64,000 nucleotides of DNA from assembly GCA_947488175.1 (NCBI GenBank), contig CANKYO010000009.1, positions 148,550-212,549 of the forward strand, in the 5' to 3' direction. This document shows, piece after piece, positions 35,631-44,201 of the stretch; within the stretch, counting starts at the first letter, position 1; every line of letters begins with the position of its first letter. The notes beneath the pieces were generated by a model, which did no database searches, had not been told where the DNA came from, and saw only the letters and a list, made by a program, of their open reading frames with translations. A program made the position numbers and the translations under genes. The stretch is from an uncultured Paracoccaceae bacterium. Its GTDB lineage: Bacteria; Pseudomonadota; Alphaproteobacteria; Rhodobacterales; Rhodobacteraceae.

Positions 35631-35912
35631 ATGGCTGTAACGAAATCCGACAACTCACTGATCATGTTCGTCAATGGCGCAGGTGTCGCCGTGGCTTACG
35701 GTATGCTCGGTATCTCTCTCTGGCTGTCGACGGAAGTGCCGCTGTCAACCAAGGGCTTTTGGGGCATGGCCGTTCTGATGCTGACGCTGGCTCTGGTCAA
35801 CTTTGTCAAATACCGCTTCGACGACAAGATGTCCGAGGACCGCATCCAGCGGATCGAGGACGCCAAGAACGAAAAGCTGCTGTCGGACTATATTGGCGAC
35901 GACAAAGCCTAA
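35631..35912 (+). CDS. YiaA/YiaB two-helix membrane protein
   Basis: A 93-residue inner-membrane protein with two hydrophobic helices (GAGVAVAYGMLGISLWLS and FWGMAVLMLTLALVNFV) in a hairpin, matching the YiaA/B domain, followed by a charged tail (KMSEDRIQRIEDAKNEK). Location between PspA and lipid genes suggests a part in membrane stress. Its function is not established. Confidence 0.83.
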   Translation: MAVTKSDNSLIMFVNGAGVAVAYGMLGISLWLSTEVPLSTKGFWGMAVLMLTLALVNFVKYRFDDKMSEDRIQRIEDAKNEKLLSDYIGDDKA

Positions 35913-35927
35913 ACAGGTCCCTCCCCC

Positions 35928-35966
35928 GAACCCTGCCCGTGATCGTCACGGGTGGGGTTCTCTCTT
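35928..35966 (+). terminator. strong hairpin between yiaA and plsC
   Basis: GAACCC (35928-35933) pairs with GGGTTC (35955-35960) and CCCGTGA with TCACGGG, with two wobble pairs between and a TCG loop, giving about 15 bp. TCTCTTTT follows. It should end or weaken transcription after pspA-yiaA, so plsC-cdsA may be only partly coexpressed. Confidence 0.75.
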
Positions 35967-36000
35967 TTCAAACACCGCGCGCTTCGTCAAAGTTGATCCC

Positions 36001-36642
36001 ATGAAGTATCTTCGCCAGTTTGCCGCCCGTATCGTTGGCCAGTCCATCCGCATCTTTGCCCGCGCGATCACGGCTGTCCGTGCAGACTGGCAGGGGATCG
36101 AACCGGTTCCGAAACAGCGGGTCTATTTTGCCAACCACACGAGTAACGGCGACATGCCCATGATCTGGGCTTGCCTGCCGCCTGCCATGCGCCGGACCGT
36201 GCGGCCCGTGGCTGCCGCCGATTACTGGCTGAAAAACAAGATCCGCGCCTTTGTCGGCCCCGAAGTGTTTAACTGCGTGCTGGTCGACCGGCGGCCCGAG
36301 GTCAAAGACAAGCCGATGGACAAGATCATCGCCGCTCTTGACGAAGGATCGTCCCTGATCATCTTTCCCGAGGGCAACCGGAACATGACCGATGATCTGC
36401 TGCTGCCCTTCAAGGCGGGCCTTTACAACATGGGCGTCGCACGGCCGCATGTCGATCTGGTGCCCACATGGGTGGCCAACCTGAACACGATCATGCCCAA
36501 GGGCGAGGTGATCCCCCTGCCCCTGATCTGCACCGTAACCTTCGGCGCGCCGATCCATGTGAAGGAGGGCGAAAGCAAGGATGAATTCCTCAAACGCGCG
36601 TCCGATGCGCTAGCGGCCCTGGCACCGGAGGATCGGTCATGA
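36001..36642 (+). CDS. 1-acyl-sn-glycerol-3-phosphate acyltransferase-like protein
   Basis: A 213-residue acyltransferase. The catalytic box is NHTSNGD (H-x4-D) and the acceptor-binding box is IIFPEGNRNM; a hydrophobic N-terminal helix anchors it. It would convert lysophosphatidate to phosphatidate, feeding CdsA. The ATG at 36001 sits 35 bases after the hairpin. Its stop overlaps the cdsA start as ATGA, so these two are coupled. Confidence 0.85.
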   Translation: MKYLRQFAARIVGQSIRIFARAITAVRADWQGIEPVPKQRVYFANHTSNGDMPMIWACLPPAMRRTVRPVAAADYWLKNKIRAFVGPEVFNCVLVDRRPEVKDKPMDKIIAALDEGSSLIIFPEGNRNMTDDLLLPFKAGLYNMGVARPHVDLVPTWVANLNTIMPKGEVIPLPLICTVTFGAPIHVKEGESKDEFLKRASDALAALAPEDRS

Positions 36643-37580
36643 ACGAAACCACAAGTGATATCCTGCTGCTGGCGTTCGGAAGTTTTGGCATCCTGTTTGC
36701 CTTGACCTTTGTGGGTGAGGTTTTGCGCGCCCGCGAAGAACCGGGTTTCAACAACCCCGTGCTGGATACCTACATGACCCGCGTGCAAAGCTGGTGGGGC
36801 ATGGTCGCCTTTGTCGGGATTGCCCTGCTTTTGGGTCGTCACGGGGTGATGTTGCTGTTTGCCTTGACGTCTTTCGCTGCCCTGCGCGAGTTCCTGACCC
36901 TGACGACAAAGGCGCAGGCGGATCATATCTCGCTCGCGCTGGGGTTCTTTGTGGTGCTGCCCTTGCAATACATCTTTGTCGGCTTTGGCTGGGACGGGCT
37001 TTATACCGTTTTCATCCCGGTTTATGCGTTCCTGCTACTGCCAATTGTGTCGGCCTTGCGCGGCAACTCCGAACGGTTTCTGGCCCGCGTCGCCGAAACG
37101 CAATGGGGTCTGATGATTGCAGTCTTTTGCGTCAGCCATGTGCCTGCGTTGATGACGCTGGATATTGACGGCTATCAGGATCGTGCGGTACTGATGATCG
37201 CCTTTCTGGTCATGGTGGTGCAGTTGGGCGATCTGCTGGAGTATTTCTTTGGCCGCCGCATCGGCAAGACCCGCATTGCCCCCGGTCTGTCCCCCAAGAC
37301 ATGGGAAGGGGTCGCCTGCGGTGTTGTCAGCGCGATGCTGATCGGTGGGTTGCTGAACTGGATCACGCCTTTTGGCCTGTTCGGGGCCATGGCGATGGCG
37401 GGTGTCGCCTCACTGGTGGGCATGCTCGGCAGCCTTGTCTTTGCGGCCATCAAGCGCGAACGCGGCGTCAAGGACTGGTCGCATCTGATCCCCGGTCAGG
37501 GCGGTTTTGTTGACCAGCTGGACAGCGTGATCTTTGCCGCGCCGATCTTTTATCACTTCACCCGGTATTTCTATACCTGA
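36639..37580 (+). CDS. cdsA: phosphatidate cytidylyltransferase
   Basis: A 313-residue, eight-helix membrane enzyme that makes CDP-diacylglycerol. The signature LSPKTWEGVACGVVSAM and the late KDWSHLIPGQGGFVDQLDSV (S-x8-D-region) match the family. It completes PlsC-CdsA, two successive steps of phospholipid synthesis, next to a membrane-stress protein. Its last 10 bases overlap the convergent glycosyltransferase gene. Confidence 0.88.
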   Translation: MNETTSDILLLAFGSFGILFALTFVGEVLRAREEPGFNNPVLDTYMTRVQSWWGMVAFVGIALLLGRHGVMLLFALTSFAALREFLTLTTKAQADHISLALGFFVVLPLQYIFVGFGWDGLYTVFIPVYAFLLLPIVSALRGNSERFLARVAETQWGLMIAVFCVSHVPALMTLDIDGYQDRAVLMIAFLVMVVQLGDLLEYFFGRRIGKTRIAPGLSPKTWEGVACGVVSAMLIGGLLNWITPFGLFGAMAMAGVASLVGMLGSLVFAAIKRERGVKDWSHLIPGQGGFVDQLDSVIFAAPIFYHFTRYFYT

Positions 37581-38329
37581 GGCGGGCGCGCCCCAAATTG
37601 CGGCAGCTTGGACAGGTTCTTGGCCAGCAGGGTGCCCATACCGCCAACCTTGTGCCGCCGGATCGCGCGATAATCCTCGCGGCTTTTGCGCAGCATTTGG
37701 GCGAATGATTTGTTGCTGGCCCCGCCGATCTGCATGCGGACCATGACATGAGGGATATATCCCAGTCTGATCTGCCCGGTCGTCAGCCAGCGCAGCATGC
37801 CGTCATAATCGCCGGAAATCCGGTAGCTGGTATCGTAAAGCCCGGCCCGTTCGAACACCGTGCGACGCAGGTAAAGCGTGGGATGCGGGGGCATCCAGCC
37901 GCGCCTGAGCCGCGCCGCCGCGTATTCGCCAGCCTTCCAATAGCGGATCACCTGCCTGTGGTCGGCCCGGGCCACATATTCCAGATCACCATAGACCCCG
38001 TCGATATCCGAGTTTTTCATTGCCTCTGCCACGTGCGCCAGCACGTCGGGTGCCGCCAGATAATCATCGGCATGGAGCAGCCCAACAACATCACCCGTGG
38101 CACGCGAAATACCTTTGTTAATCGCGTCATAGATCCCGGTGTCGGGGGTTGATAGCAGCGCAATGTTCCGATGTCCGTTGGCCCGCAAGTAGTCCAGCGT
38201 TCCGTCCGTCGAACCGCCGTCTTGCACCACATGTTCGATATCCAGGTGGGATTGGGATTTGAGGCTGTCCAGCGCACGCGGCAGGGCATCGCCCCCATTC
38301 ATCACCGCTGTCACGACCGAGATTTTCAT
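37571..38329 (-). CDS. family 2 glycosyltransferase
   Basis: A 252-residue GT-A enzyme starting MKISVVTAVMNGGDALPRAL. The nucleotide-sugar motif is VVQDGGSTDGTLDYL, and VVGLLHADDYLAAPDV contains the DxD-like acidic pair (HADD). It is the last gene of the minus-strand polysaccharide run, overlapping the upstream glycosyltransferase by four bases. The sugar transferred cannot be told. Confidence 0.9.
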   Translation of the reverse strand: MKISVVTAVMNGGDALPRALDSLKSQSHLDIEHVVQDGGSTDGTLDYLRANGHRNIALLSTPDTGIYDAINKGISRATGDVVGLLHADDYLAAPDVLAHVAEAMKNSDIDGVYGDLEYVARADHRQVIRYWKAGEYAAARLRRGWMPPHPTLYLRRTVFERAGLYDTSYRISGDYDGMLRWLTTGQIRLGYIPHVMVRMQIGGASNKSFAQMLRKSREDYRAIRRHKVGGMGTLLAKNLSKLPQFGARPPQV

Positions 38330-39225
38330 GCAGCCGCCTTTGCAGGGATGACCGGCGTTGGAGCGATGTCGATCCCCAGAACATCCCGGATTGCATCACG
38401 CGGTGCTGCCCCCGTATCAGCCATATGGCGGCGCACCTCACCCAGCTTGGCATCGACCAGATACCGGTACCAAAACCCTTGCAGCACATGAAAGGCCCGC
38501 GCCTGCGGCCCATCCAGCACACCAAGCCGCAAAAAATACCGGTAGGCGAAATAGGCCCCGGCCCGCGCCCCGCCCGGCAGCCGACCATAAAGATGATCCT
38601 TGATCCAGCGTTTTGCCCCCCGCTGCCGGGTTCCAGCGATCAATCCATATTCCCGGTTCAGGATATCCACCACTTCTCGGCTGGCGTAACCGTTATGCTT
38701 GGCAATCCACCAATCCAGCGGTTTGTGATTGTCGTCGACGATTTCGCCTTTCAACCGCGCAGTCGGTCCGTCAACGACGATATGTTCATCCATCCAGCGA
38801 TCCTCGCACCGGCCTGCCCCGTTACGAAACAACCGCAGGATGGGCACGGGAAAGACACCACCATGGCGCACAGGCTGACCCATGAAGTGAATGCGCCGGT
38901 TCACATAAAGGCCTGTCACATCTGGCAGGCCGGTCGCGATCTGATCGGCCAGTTCGGGTGTCACATATTCATCCGCATCAAGCCGCAGCACCCAGCCCGG
39001 ATCATCCGCGATCTGATCCAGCGCCCAGTTGAATTGGGCCGCATGCGTCGTCCAGGGATGCCGCAATACTTCGGCCCCTGCCCCATGCGCCAGCGTCACG
39101 GTGTCATCTGTTGACCCGCTATCCAGCACCAGCACCCGCTGCGCAAATCCACGCACCGAAGCGATAGCGCGGGTGATATGGCGCGCCTCGTCCCGGGTGA
39201 GGATGATGACGGTGATATCGGTCAT
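38326..39225 (-). CDS. family 2 glycosyltransferase, KdtX-like
   Basis: A 299-residue GT2 protein starting MTDITVIILTRDEARHITRA. It has VLVLDSGSTDDTVTLA and WVLRLDADEYVTPELADQI (DADE acidic pair), a layout seen in lipopolysaccharide core beta-glucosyltransferases. The start at 39225 overlaps the acetyltransferase stop as ATGA. Part of the coupled minus-strand run. Confidence 0.87.
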   Translation of the reverse strand: MTDITVIILTRDEARHITRAIASVRGFAQRVLVLDSGSTDDTVTLAHGAGAEVLRHPWTTHAAQFNWALDQIADDPGWVLRLDADEYVTPELADQIATGLPDVTGLYVNRRIHFMGQPVRHGGVFPVPILRLFRNGAGRCEDRWMDEHIVVDGPTARLKGEIVDDNHKPLDWWIAKHNGYASREVVDILNREYGLIAGTRQRGAKRWIKDHLYGRLPGGARAGAYFAYRYFLRLGVLDGPQARAFHVLQGFWYRYLVDAKLGEVRRHMADTGAAPRDAIRDVLGIDIAPTPVIPAKAAA

Positions 39226-39764
39226 GGTCGTTCCTTGATTTGCATCGGGTTGCCCAGCCCGGTTTGACCGGCTGGCAGGTCCTTCATCGCCACGGCCCGG
39301 GCGCCCAGCACAGCCCCTGCCCCGATCCGCACACCGGGACCGACAAAGGCATCGGCACAGACCCACGCATCTGCGCCTATGCTGATCGGGGAACGGACCA
39401 AGGCGCGTGCCGGGTCCGACAGTTCATGACTGCCTGCGCAAAGATGCGCGTTCTGGGACACGGTGGCGCGCGCGCCGATATGGATAAGCCCCAGTGCGTA
39501 AAGGATAGCCCGGTCACCCACCGCAGCCTGATCGTCGATGCGCAGATGCCAGGGCATCATGATCCGGACGGTGGGGTGGACATGGACACCCCTGCCGATC
39601 TGCGCGCCAAAGCACCGCAACAGCCAGACCCGCCAGGCCCAGAACGGTCTCGGGCTGAGCCGGAACAGCGGATGGCACAGGCCCCACAGGATGCGGGCGA
39701 TCTGGGCGCGGTGGCCCCACTCGCGCCGCGCCCGATTGGCGCTGACATCGACGCGCGCTGTCAT
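39222..39764 (-). CDS. WcaF-like hexapeptide acetyltransferase
   Basis: A 180-residue left-handed beta-helix acetyltransferase. The hexapeptide repeats include IGRGVHVHPTVRIMMPWHL, IGARATVSQNAHLCAGSHEL and IGADAWVCADAFVGPGVRIG. The length and the SHEL histidine region fit colanic-acid-type O-acetyltransferases (WcaF). It would acetylate the polymer. Overlaps both neighbours. Confidence 0.85.
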   Translation of the reverse strand: MTARVDVSANRARREWGHRAQIARILWGLCHPLFRLSPRPFWAWRVWLLRCFGAQIGRGVHVHPTVRIMMPWHLRIDDQAAVGDRAILYALGLIHIGARATVSQNAHLCAGSHELSDPARALVRSPISIGADAWVCADAFVGPGVRIGAGAVLGARAVAMKDLPAGQTGLGNPMQIKERP

Positions 39765-40897
39765 GCCAGCACCGGGTCTTGTGGATGGGCGGCAAGGTCC
39801 CGATAAAGCTTAGCAAATGCGCTAACCATTGCATCTGTAGAGAAATCGCGACGCATCCAATCGCGCCCGGTCGCCCCCATGCGGCGCAGGTCAGCGCCTG
39901 CCATATCCATGATTTCCGCGGCCAAATCAGTACGATAAAGCTCAATGCATCGCCCGCAACCCTGATGATCAAGGCCCTGCCATGGCGTGCCTGTCGTGGT
40001 GAGAACAGGCAGCGCATGGGCCAGCGCTTCGGCCACGGCGATCCCGAAATTCTCGGAATGGCTGGGCAGGACAAAGATATCGCCGGCCGCAAATGCACGG
40101 GCCTTGGCCGCCCCTTCGACGTGGCCATGCAAGGTGATGCGCCCCCCCGATTGCGCAGCGCGTCTGTGCAACGTGGCGGTATAGTCGGGCGCGCCGGTAC
40201 CATAGACATCCAGCACCACATCCGTGGGCAGTTTCGCCATCGCATCAAACAGCAGATCAAGCCCCTTCTTGGGATGAAGCCGGCCCAGATAAAGCAGCCG
40301 CAAGCGGATATCCGGCGGCATCGGGCGCAGGTTCAGCGGGGGGATATCCACCGCATTGGGGACAAGCGCCGTAGCGATGCCGGGCAGGCGCGCGACGCTC
40401 TGCGCCGCCTCGGCAGTTGAGGTGACATGCAGCACCGTGTCGCGCGGGCGCAATGCCTGCGCGGCCCGTTCGAACAGATGCTTGGCGCGTTTGCGCGGGG
40501 CGTCGGCCCAGTCTGCGGTGGCCTGCAGCGCACCGCGGGGCGACCAGACGACTGGGCGGTCCATGGCACGGGCCAGTGCCAGTGTCGGCAAGGTCGGGAA
40601 ACTGTAGGTGGCGGTCAGATGCACCACATCCGCCCACGCGACAGCACCCGGCAGACGCGCAAGAAGACCCGGCGCAATCGCATGTCTGGCCTGTCTGCGG
40701 GCGTAATGCACCGGGTAGGGCAGATCGGCCGGATCGGCCCGATCACCCCGGTCGGGGCTCGCCGCATCGGTTGTCAGCACCCGCACTGACATATCAGGCA
40801 AACCCGCGACACCATCGCAGATCGCCTTGGTCGACCGGATCGGTCCACCCCATTTGACCGCCGGATAGAACGAGGGCACAACATGCAGGATCTTCAT
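39761..40897 (-). CDS. family 4 glycosyltransferase
   Basis: A 378-residue GT-B enzyme. The N-terminal part starts MKILHVVPSFYPAVKWGGPI; the C-terminal nucleotide-binding part includes LLYLGRLHPKKGLDLLFDAM and the GT4 signature VLPSHSENFGIAVAEALAHA (E-x7-E). It overlaps its neighbours by 4 bases on each side. Confidence 0.9.
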   Translation of the reverse strand: MKILHVVPSFYPAVKWGGPIRSTKAICDGVAGLPDMSVRVLTTDAASPDRGDRADPADLPYPVHYARRQARHAIAPGLLARLPGAVAWADVVHLTATYSFPTLPTLALARAMDRPVVWSPRGALQATADWADAPRKRAKHLFERAAQALRPRDTVLHVTSTAEAAQSVARLPGIATALVPNAVDIPPLNLRPMPPDIRLRLLYLGRLHPKKGLDLLFDAMAKLPTDVVLDVYGTGAPDYTATLHRRAAQSGGRITLHGHVEGAAKARAFAAGDIFVLPSHSENFGIAVAEALAHALPVLTTTGTPWQGLDHQGCGRCIELYRTDLAAEIMDMAGADLRRMGATGRDWMRRDFSTDAMVSAFAKLYRDLAAHPQDPVLA

Positions 40898-41481
40898 GCC
40901 GCCACCTCTGCCAACAGTGGTTTTTGGCCGATGATCCGCGCCGGATTTCCGGCAACAATCGCCCCCGGCGGTACATCATGCACAACAATGGCCCCCGCCC
41001 CGATCACCGCACCGCGCCCGATCCGCCGGCATTGCGGCATGATGACGGCCCGCATGCCGATCCACGCATCATCAGCAACGGTTTTGGGCATCATCTGCGG
41101 GGCCGCACGCGGGTCAAGCCCGTGATCATGGGTATAGATCACCGCCCCTTCCGAAATCAAAACCCCGCTGCCCAGGGTCAGCCCCCCGGTCGTGTCCAGA
41201 TGCACATCTTTGTTGACCTGTACCCGGTCGCCGATGATCAGCGGTGCATCCGCCACCTCGGCCGAGGCATTGCAGCCGCGCCAGAAATAACATTCATCCC
41301 CGATACTGACGGTGCGGGGCTGGGCAAAACGCACCCCCGCCTGAAACCGCGACCCCGGCCCGACCGAGGCGAGCGTCGCCTGATGCAGCCGGGTCGCCGC
41401 CATCATGCCGACCCGGCGACAGATCGCACCGCAGATGCGCAATGCCCAATAAAGAGCTTTCAACAAGAGGTTAGGCAACAT
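40894..41481 (-). CDS. hexapeptide-repeat O-acetyltransferase
   Basis: A 195-residue acyltransferase with left-handed beta-helix repeats: IGDECYFWRGCNASAEVADA, IGDRVQVNKDVHLDTTGGLT, and VLISEGAVIYTHDHG (catalytic-type His). The C-terminal IGAGAIVVHDVPPGAIVAGN is typical of the LacA/WbbJ type. The start at 41481 (MLPNLLLK) overlaps the polymerase stop by 11 bases. A second acetyltransferase in the same run suggests a multiply acetylated polymer. Confidence 0.85.
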   Translation of the reverse strand: MLPNLLLKALYWALRICGAICRRVGMMAATRLHQATLASVGPGSRFQAGVRFAQPRTVSIGDECYFWRGCNASAEVADAPLIIGDRVQVNKDVHLDTTGGLTLGSGVLISEGAVIYTHDHGLDPRAAPQMMPKTVADDAWIGMRAVIMPQCRRIGRGAVIGAGAIVVHDVPPGAIVAGNPARIIGQKPLLAEVAA

Positions 41482-42817
41482 GAAGCAGGCTCCGGTTTCT
41501 GGTGTGGGACGGTATCCAAAGGCTGTAGCGGGCCACAAAGACCCAGATCATCACAGCCAGCAGCACAAACTGTGCTGCTGCCCCCACGATGAAGGCGCTG
41601 AAAGATGATTGCAGGGTGGCCTGCACGAAGGGATAGAACAGAATCGGGTAAAGCAGGCAGGTCCCATGCCGAAACGTGCCACGTGCCGACAGCAACGCCA
41701 CCTCGCCCTTGCGATAGACCCAGCCCAGTACGAACCCGACGCCAATACCGGCCCAGCCGAAATTGATAAACGCCTCGCCCGGTCCAGTGACGTTAAACGC
41801 GCCGCCGGTATGGACGCCCATGATGTCGCGCTTGAAAAACACGCCAAGGTCGATGGCAGGCTTGTCCGGCCAGATGCCGCGCGGGACCCAGCCGAATGAC
41901 CACCAGGTATAGCTTTGGCCAAGCAGCAGATCGGGCGGCGTGACCCGGTCGGTGACCATGATGGCCGCATTAATGTCCAGAAAATAGGTTGAGCCGACAA
42001 CCTGATCGGCGAGCGCCGCCCAAACCGGCCCTCCCCCCAACCGCAATTGAGTCATATAGGCCGACACCCCGCCCAGCAGCAGCAGGGCAAGCGCGCCGAA
42101 CGCAAGAAGCCGCAGGTTCAACCGGCCACCCAGCATCATATGGACGACCAGCGCAAAGACCGTCAGTTCAACCAGTTCAAAACGGTCACCCGAGATCAGG
42201 GCGATCACGATCAGCAAGAGCCCCAACAACCCCGCCTGCAGCATCACCCGGCGCTGCCCGGTGGCTATCGCACTGGCCAGAAGCAGGACAAAGGCGAATT
42301 TCGGGATAATGAAGAAGGTCTTGATCCCGGCCAGCGTCGCGCCGATCCCGTTGGCATCGACATTGATCTGCTTGGCGGTGTTCAGCGATGTCAGCAAGGC
42401 AAGGTCCAGCCCTGTCGCACCGCGCGCCCGCAGGATCGCGATGATCGTCGCCAACGCCACCCCCAGCGCCACAATAAACAGACTGCCCTTGCGTGTGATC
42501 CCGGCGGATACCAGCCGCGCCGCGACAATCATATCCGCCCGGCGGCTTGCCCGGCAGGCAATTCGGTAGCCCGCGCAAAGCAGCAGGATGAACAGCGCCA
42601 GATAGATGGCGCCCAATTGATCCCCCCACGGGTTTTCGACAAAGCGCCGATAGAACGCCAGTTCAGGTCTTGCCGCGTAAACCGCCACCTTGAGCAGAAA
42701 TCCGAAAAAGCAGAAATAGGCCACCAGATGCATCGGCGATACCAGCCGCGCCAGCCCGTAACCTTGTCCCAACATGAAGGGGACTGCCGTGCAAAGAAGG
42801 GCCAGAAGTATGATCAC
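41471..42817 (-). CDS. O-antigen/exopolysaccharide polymerase (Wzy-like)
   Basis: A 448-residue membrane protein with about ten to eleven hydrophobic segments, such as IILLALLCTAVPFML, LRLLAFGALALLLLGGVSAY and the large loop around WWSFGWVPRGIWPDKPAIDL. No catalytic motif, as usual for Wzy; the assignment rests on topology and place in the cluster. I start it at GTG 42817, where GTGA overlaps the flippase stop by 4 bases; a longer frame upstream overlaps the flippase and encodes an unlikely Gly/Arg-rich leader. Confidence 0.72.
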   Translation of the reverse strand: MIILLALLCTAVPFMLGQGYGLARLVSPMHLVAYFCFFGFLLKVAVYAARPELAFYRRFVENPWGDQLGAIYLALFILLLCAGYRIACRASRRADMIVAARLVSAGITRKGSLFIVALGVALATIIAILRARGATGLDLALLTSLNTAKQINVDANGIGATLAGIKTFFIIPKFAFVLLLASAIATGQRRVMLQAGLLGLLLIVIALISGDRFELVELTVFALVVHMMLGGRLNLRLLAFGALALLLLGGVSAYMTQLRLGGGPVWAALADQVVGSTYFLDINAAIMVTDRVTPPDLLLGQSYTWWSFGWVPRGIWPDKPAIDLGVFFKRDIMGVHTGGAFNVTGPGEAFINFGWAGIGVGFVLGWVYRKGEVALLSARGTFRHGTCLLYPILFYPFVQATLQSSFSAFIVGAAAQFVLLAVMIWVFVARYSLWIPSHTRNRSLLHVA

Positions 42818-44130
42818 GACGTCCTCCAGCTGGCCGTGCGGGCGGTGATCAAGGCGAAAAAGGATGTGTCGATACCGAGGCGGCGCAGGACGATGCCCCA
42901 CAAGCCGACACTGCCCAGCGCCATTGCCACGGCGTAGGCGGCCGCGTTTGTGACAGGGCCGAAGACCGGCATGAGACCTACCAGCCCCAGATAGGCAATG
43001 ATGCTGCCCAGCCGGGCGATAGCGGCGAAATGGGCCAGCCCGCATAAGGTCGCGACGGTAAAGGTCGCGGCAAATCCGACCTGCACCAATGCCCCTGCCA
43101 GCAGGATCAGGAATACCAGATCGCCCTCTGCCCCCCATACCCGCAAACCGGGGAGTTGCGTAATGGCCAAACCGGCCAACGCCACCGCACATAAGGCCAA
43201 CCCAGGGATCAGCGCGATCCGGCTGCCATCGGCGCTGGCGCGTGCCAGGCGGGCCCGGTCACCATTGCCATGGGCCGCTGCGACGGGAACCGATGTGACC
43301 CATGTCGCCACGCTGACCGGCAGGGCCACCAGATTTGTGATCCGGCGCAGCAACGCATAAAGCCCGGTCTGCCCGTCGGTCAGAAACGCGCCGCCGATGA
43401 TGATATCGACCTGCGCCAGCGCCATACCCAGAACCGATGTGCCCCACAGGCCAAACGGCATGCGCGCGGCACGGCCCGACGGATGGATAATCGTCGGCCA
43501 TGCGGGTTGTCGCCAACACCAGATGGTGGCCAAACCAGCAACAGCAGCCAGAATGACAGCGGTGATTTCAAGTATATTGCTGTGGCCCATTGCCAGTGCC
43601 GCACCCATACCAAGGGCCAGTTGCGGCCCCGCATCACGCAACGCCATCGACACATGGACCGAGCCAAGGGCGCGCATGACGCTGGCCAAACAACTGACCA
43701 GATGAATGCCGAAAGCAGCCAGAAAAATCGGGACCCATGGCAGCTTCGCAAATAGGGTTGGCAGCGCGATCAATCCGATCACCACCAGCACCAGCGGATA
43801 GACGATCACGTGCTGCGCCAGCGCCCGGTCCGTCAACCCTCCACCATCGGACAAGGCCTGCAACAGTAAAAGCGGGGCACCAGCGGCGATGATGCTGGAG
43901 GACACCAGCGCCAGCCCCCAGATCACCGCCAGACGGCCAAAATCTGCAAGCCCAAGCAGCGCAGCCAGCCCCAGCATGACAGCGAAATTAACCGCAACGA
44001 TACCGGCGCGCAGCAGCATCGCCGGGGCTGCGCTTCCTTTCGTCAATCCTTTGAAAACCGATGCGGTCATGACCCTCGAAACTCTGGATGGCGCGCTGTT
44101 AACCACGTGCCGGACCGCTTCAGTCGTCAT
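42814..44130 (-). CDS. polysaccharide flippase (Wzx-like)
   Basis: A 438-residue protein with about 12-14 membrane segments, including GIVAVNFAVMLGLAALLGLA and FVLMAIIFY-like repeats of hydrophobic stretches and the loop LYALLRRITNLVALPVSVAT, typical of MOP-superfamily lipid-linked oligosaccharide flippases. It moves undecaprenyl-linked repeat units across the inner membrane. It is divergent from the tyrosine kinase, with a CtrA-type box between. The start may be ATG 44130 or 44070. Confidence 0.83.
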   Translation of the reverse strand: MTTEAVRHVVNSAPSRVSRVMTASVFKGLTKGSAAPAMLLRAGIVAVNFAVMLGLAALLGLADFGRLAVIWGLALVSSSIIAAGAPLLLLQALSDGGGLTDRALAQHVIVYPLVLVVIGLIALPTLFAKLPWVPIFLAAFGIHLVSCLASVMRALGSVHVSMALRDAGPQLALGMGAALAMGHSNILEITAVILAAVAGLATIWCWRQPAWPTIIHPSGRAARMPFGLWGTSVLGMALAQVDIIIGGAFLTDGQTGLYALLRRITNLVALPVSVATWVTSVPVAAAHGNGDRARLARASADGSRIALIPGLALCAVALAGLAITQLPGLRVWGAEGDLVFLILLAGALVQVGFAATFTVATLCGLAHFAAIARLGSIIAYLGLVGLMPVFGPVTNAAAYAVAMALGSVGLWGIVLRRLGIDTSFFALITARTASWRTS

Positions 44131-44139
44131 TCATTGTGA

Positions 44140-44154
44140 TTAATTTAAGGTTAA
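44140..44154. promoter_or_regulatory. CtrA-type box between the flippase and kinase genes
   Basis: TTAA-TTTAAGG-TTAA, a perfect TTAA-N7-TTAA site, between divergent wzx and the tyrosine kinase. It matches the alphaproteobacterial CtrA consensus. By eye, only one other perfect match occurs in the window, at 49120-49134. Confidence 0.75.
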
Positions 44155-44201
44155 CCCCTCTGTGGTGGATTGAGGTCGACGTAACGAAGGCAGCACCACC
44201 C

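Noticed and set aside
42818..43192. A long upstream extension of the polymerase gene
   Set aside because: It overlaps the flippase gene and codes for a Gly/Arg-rich leader typical of a shadow frame; a GTGA overlap start is better.
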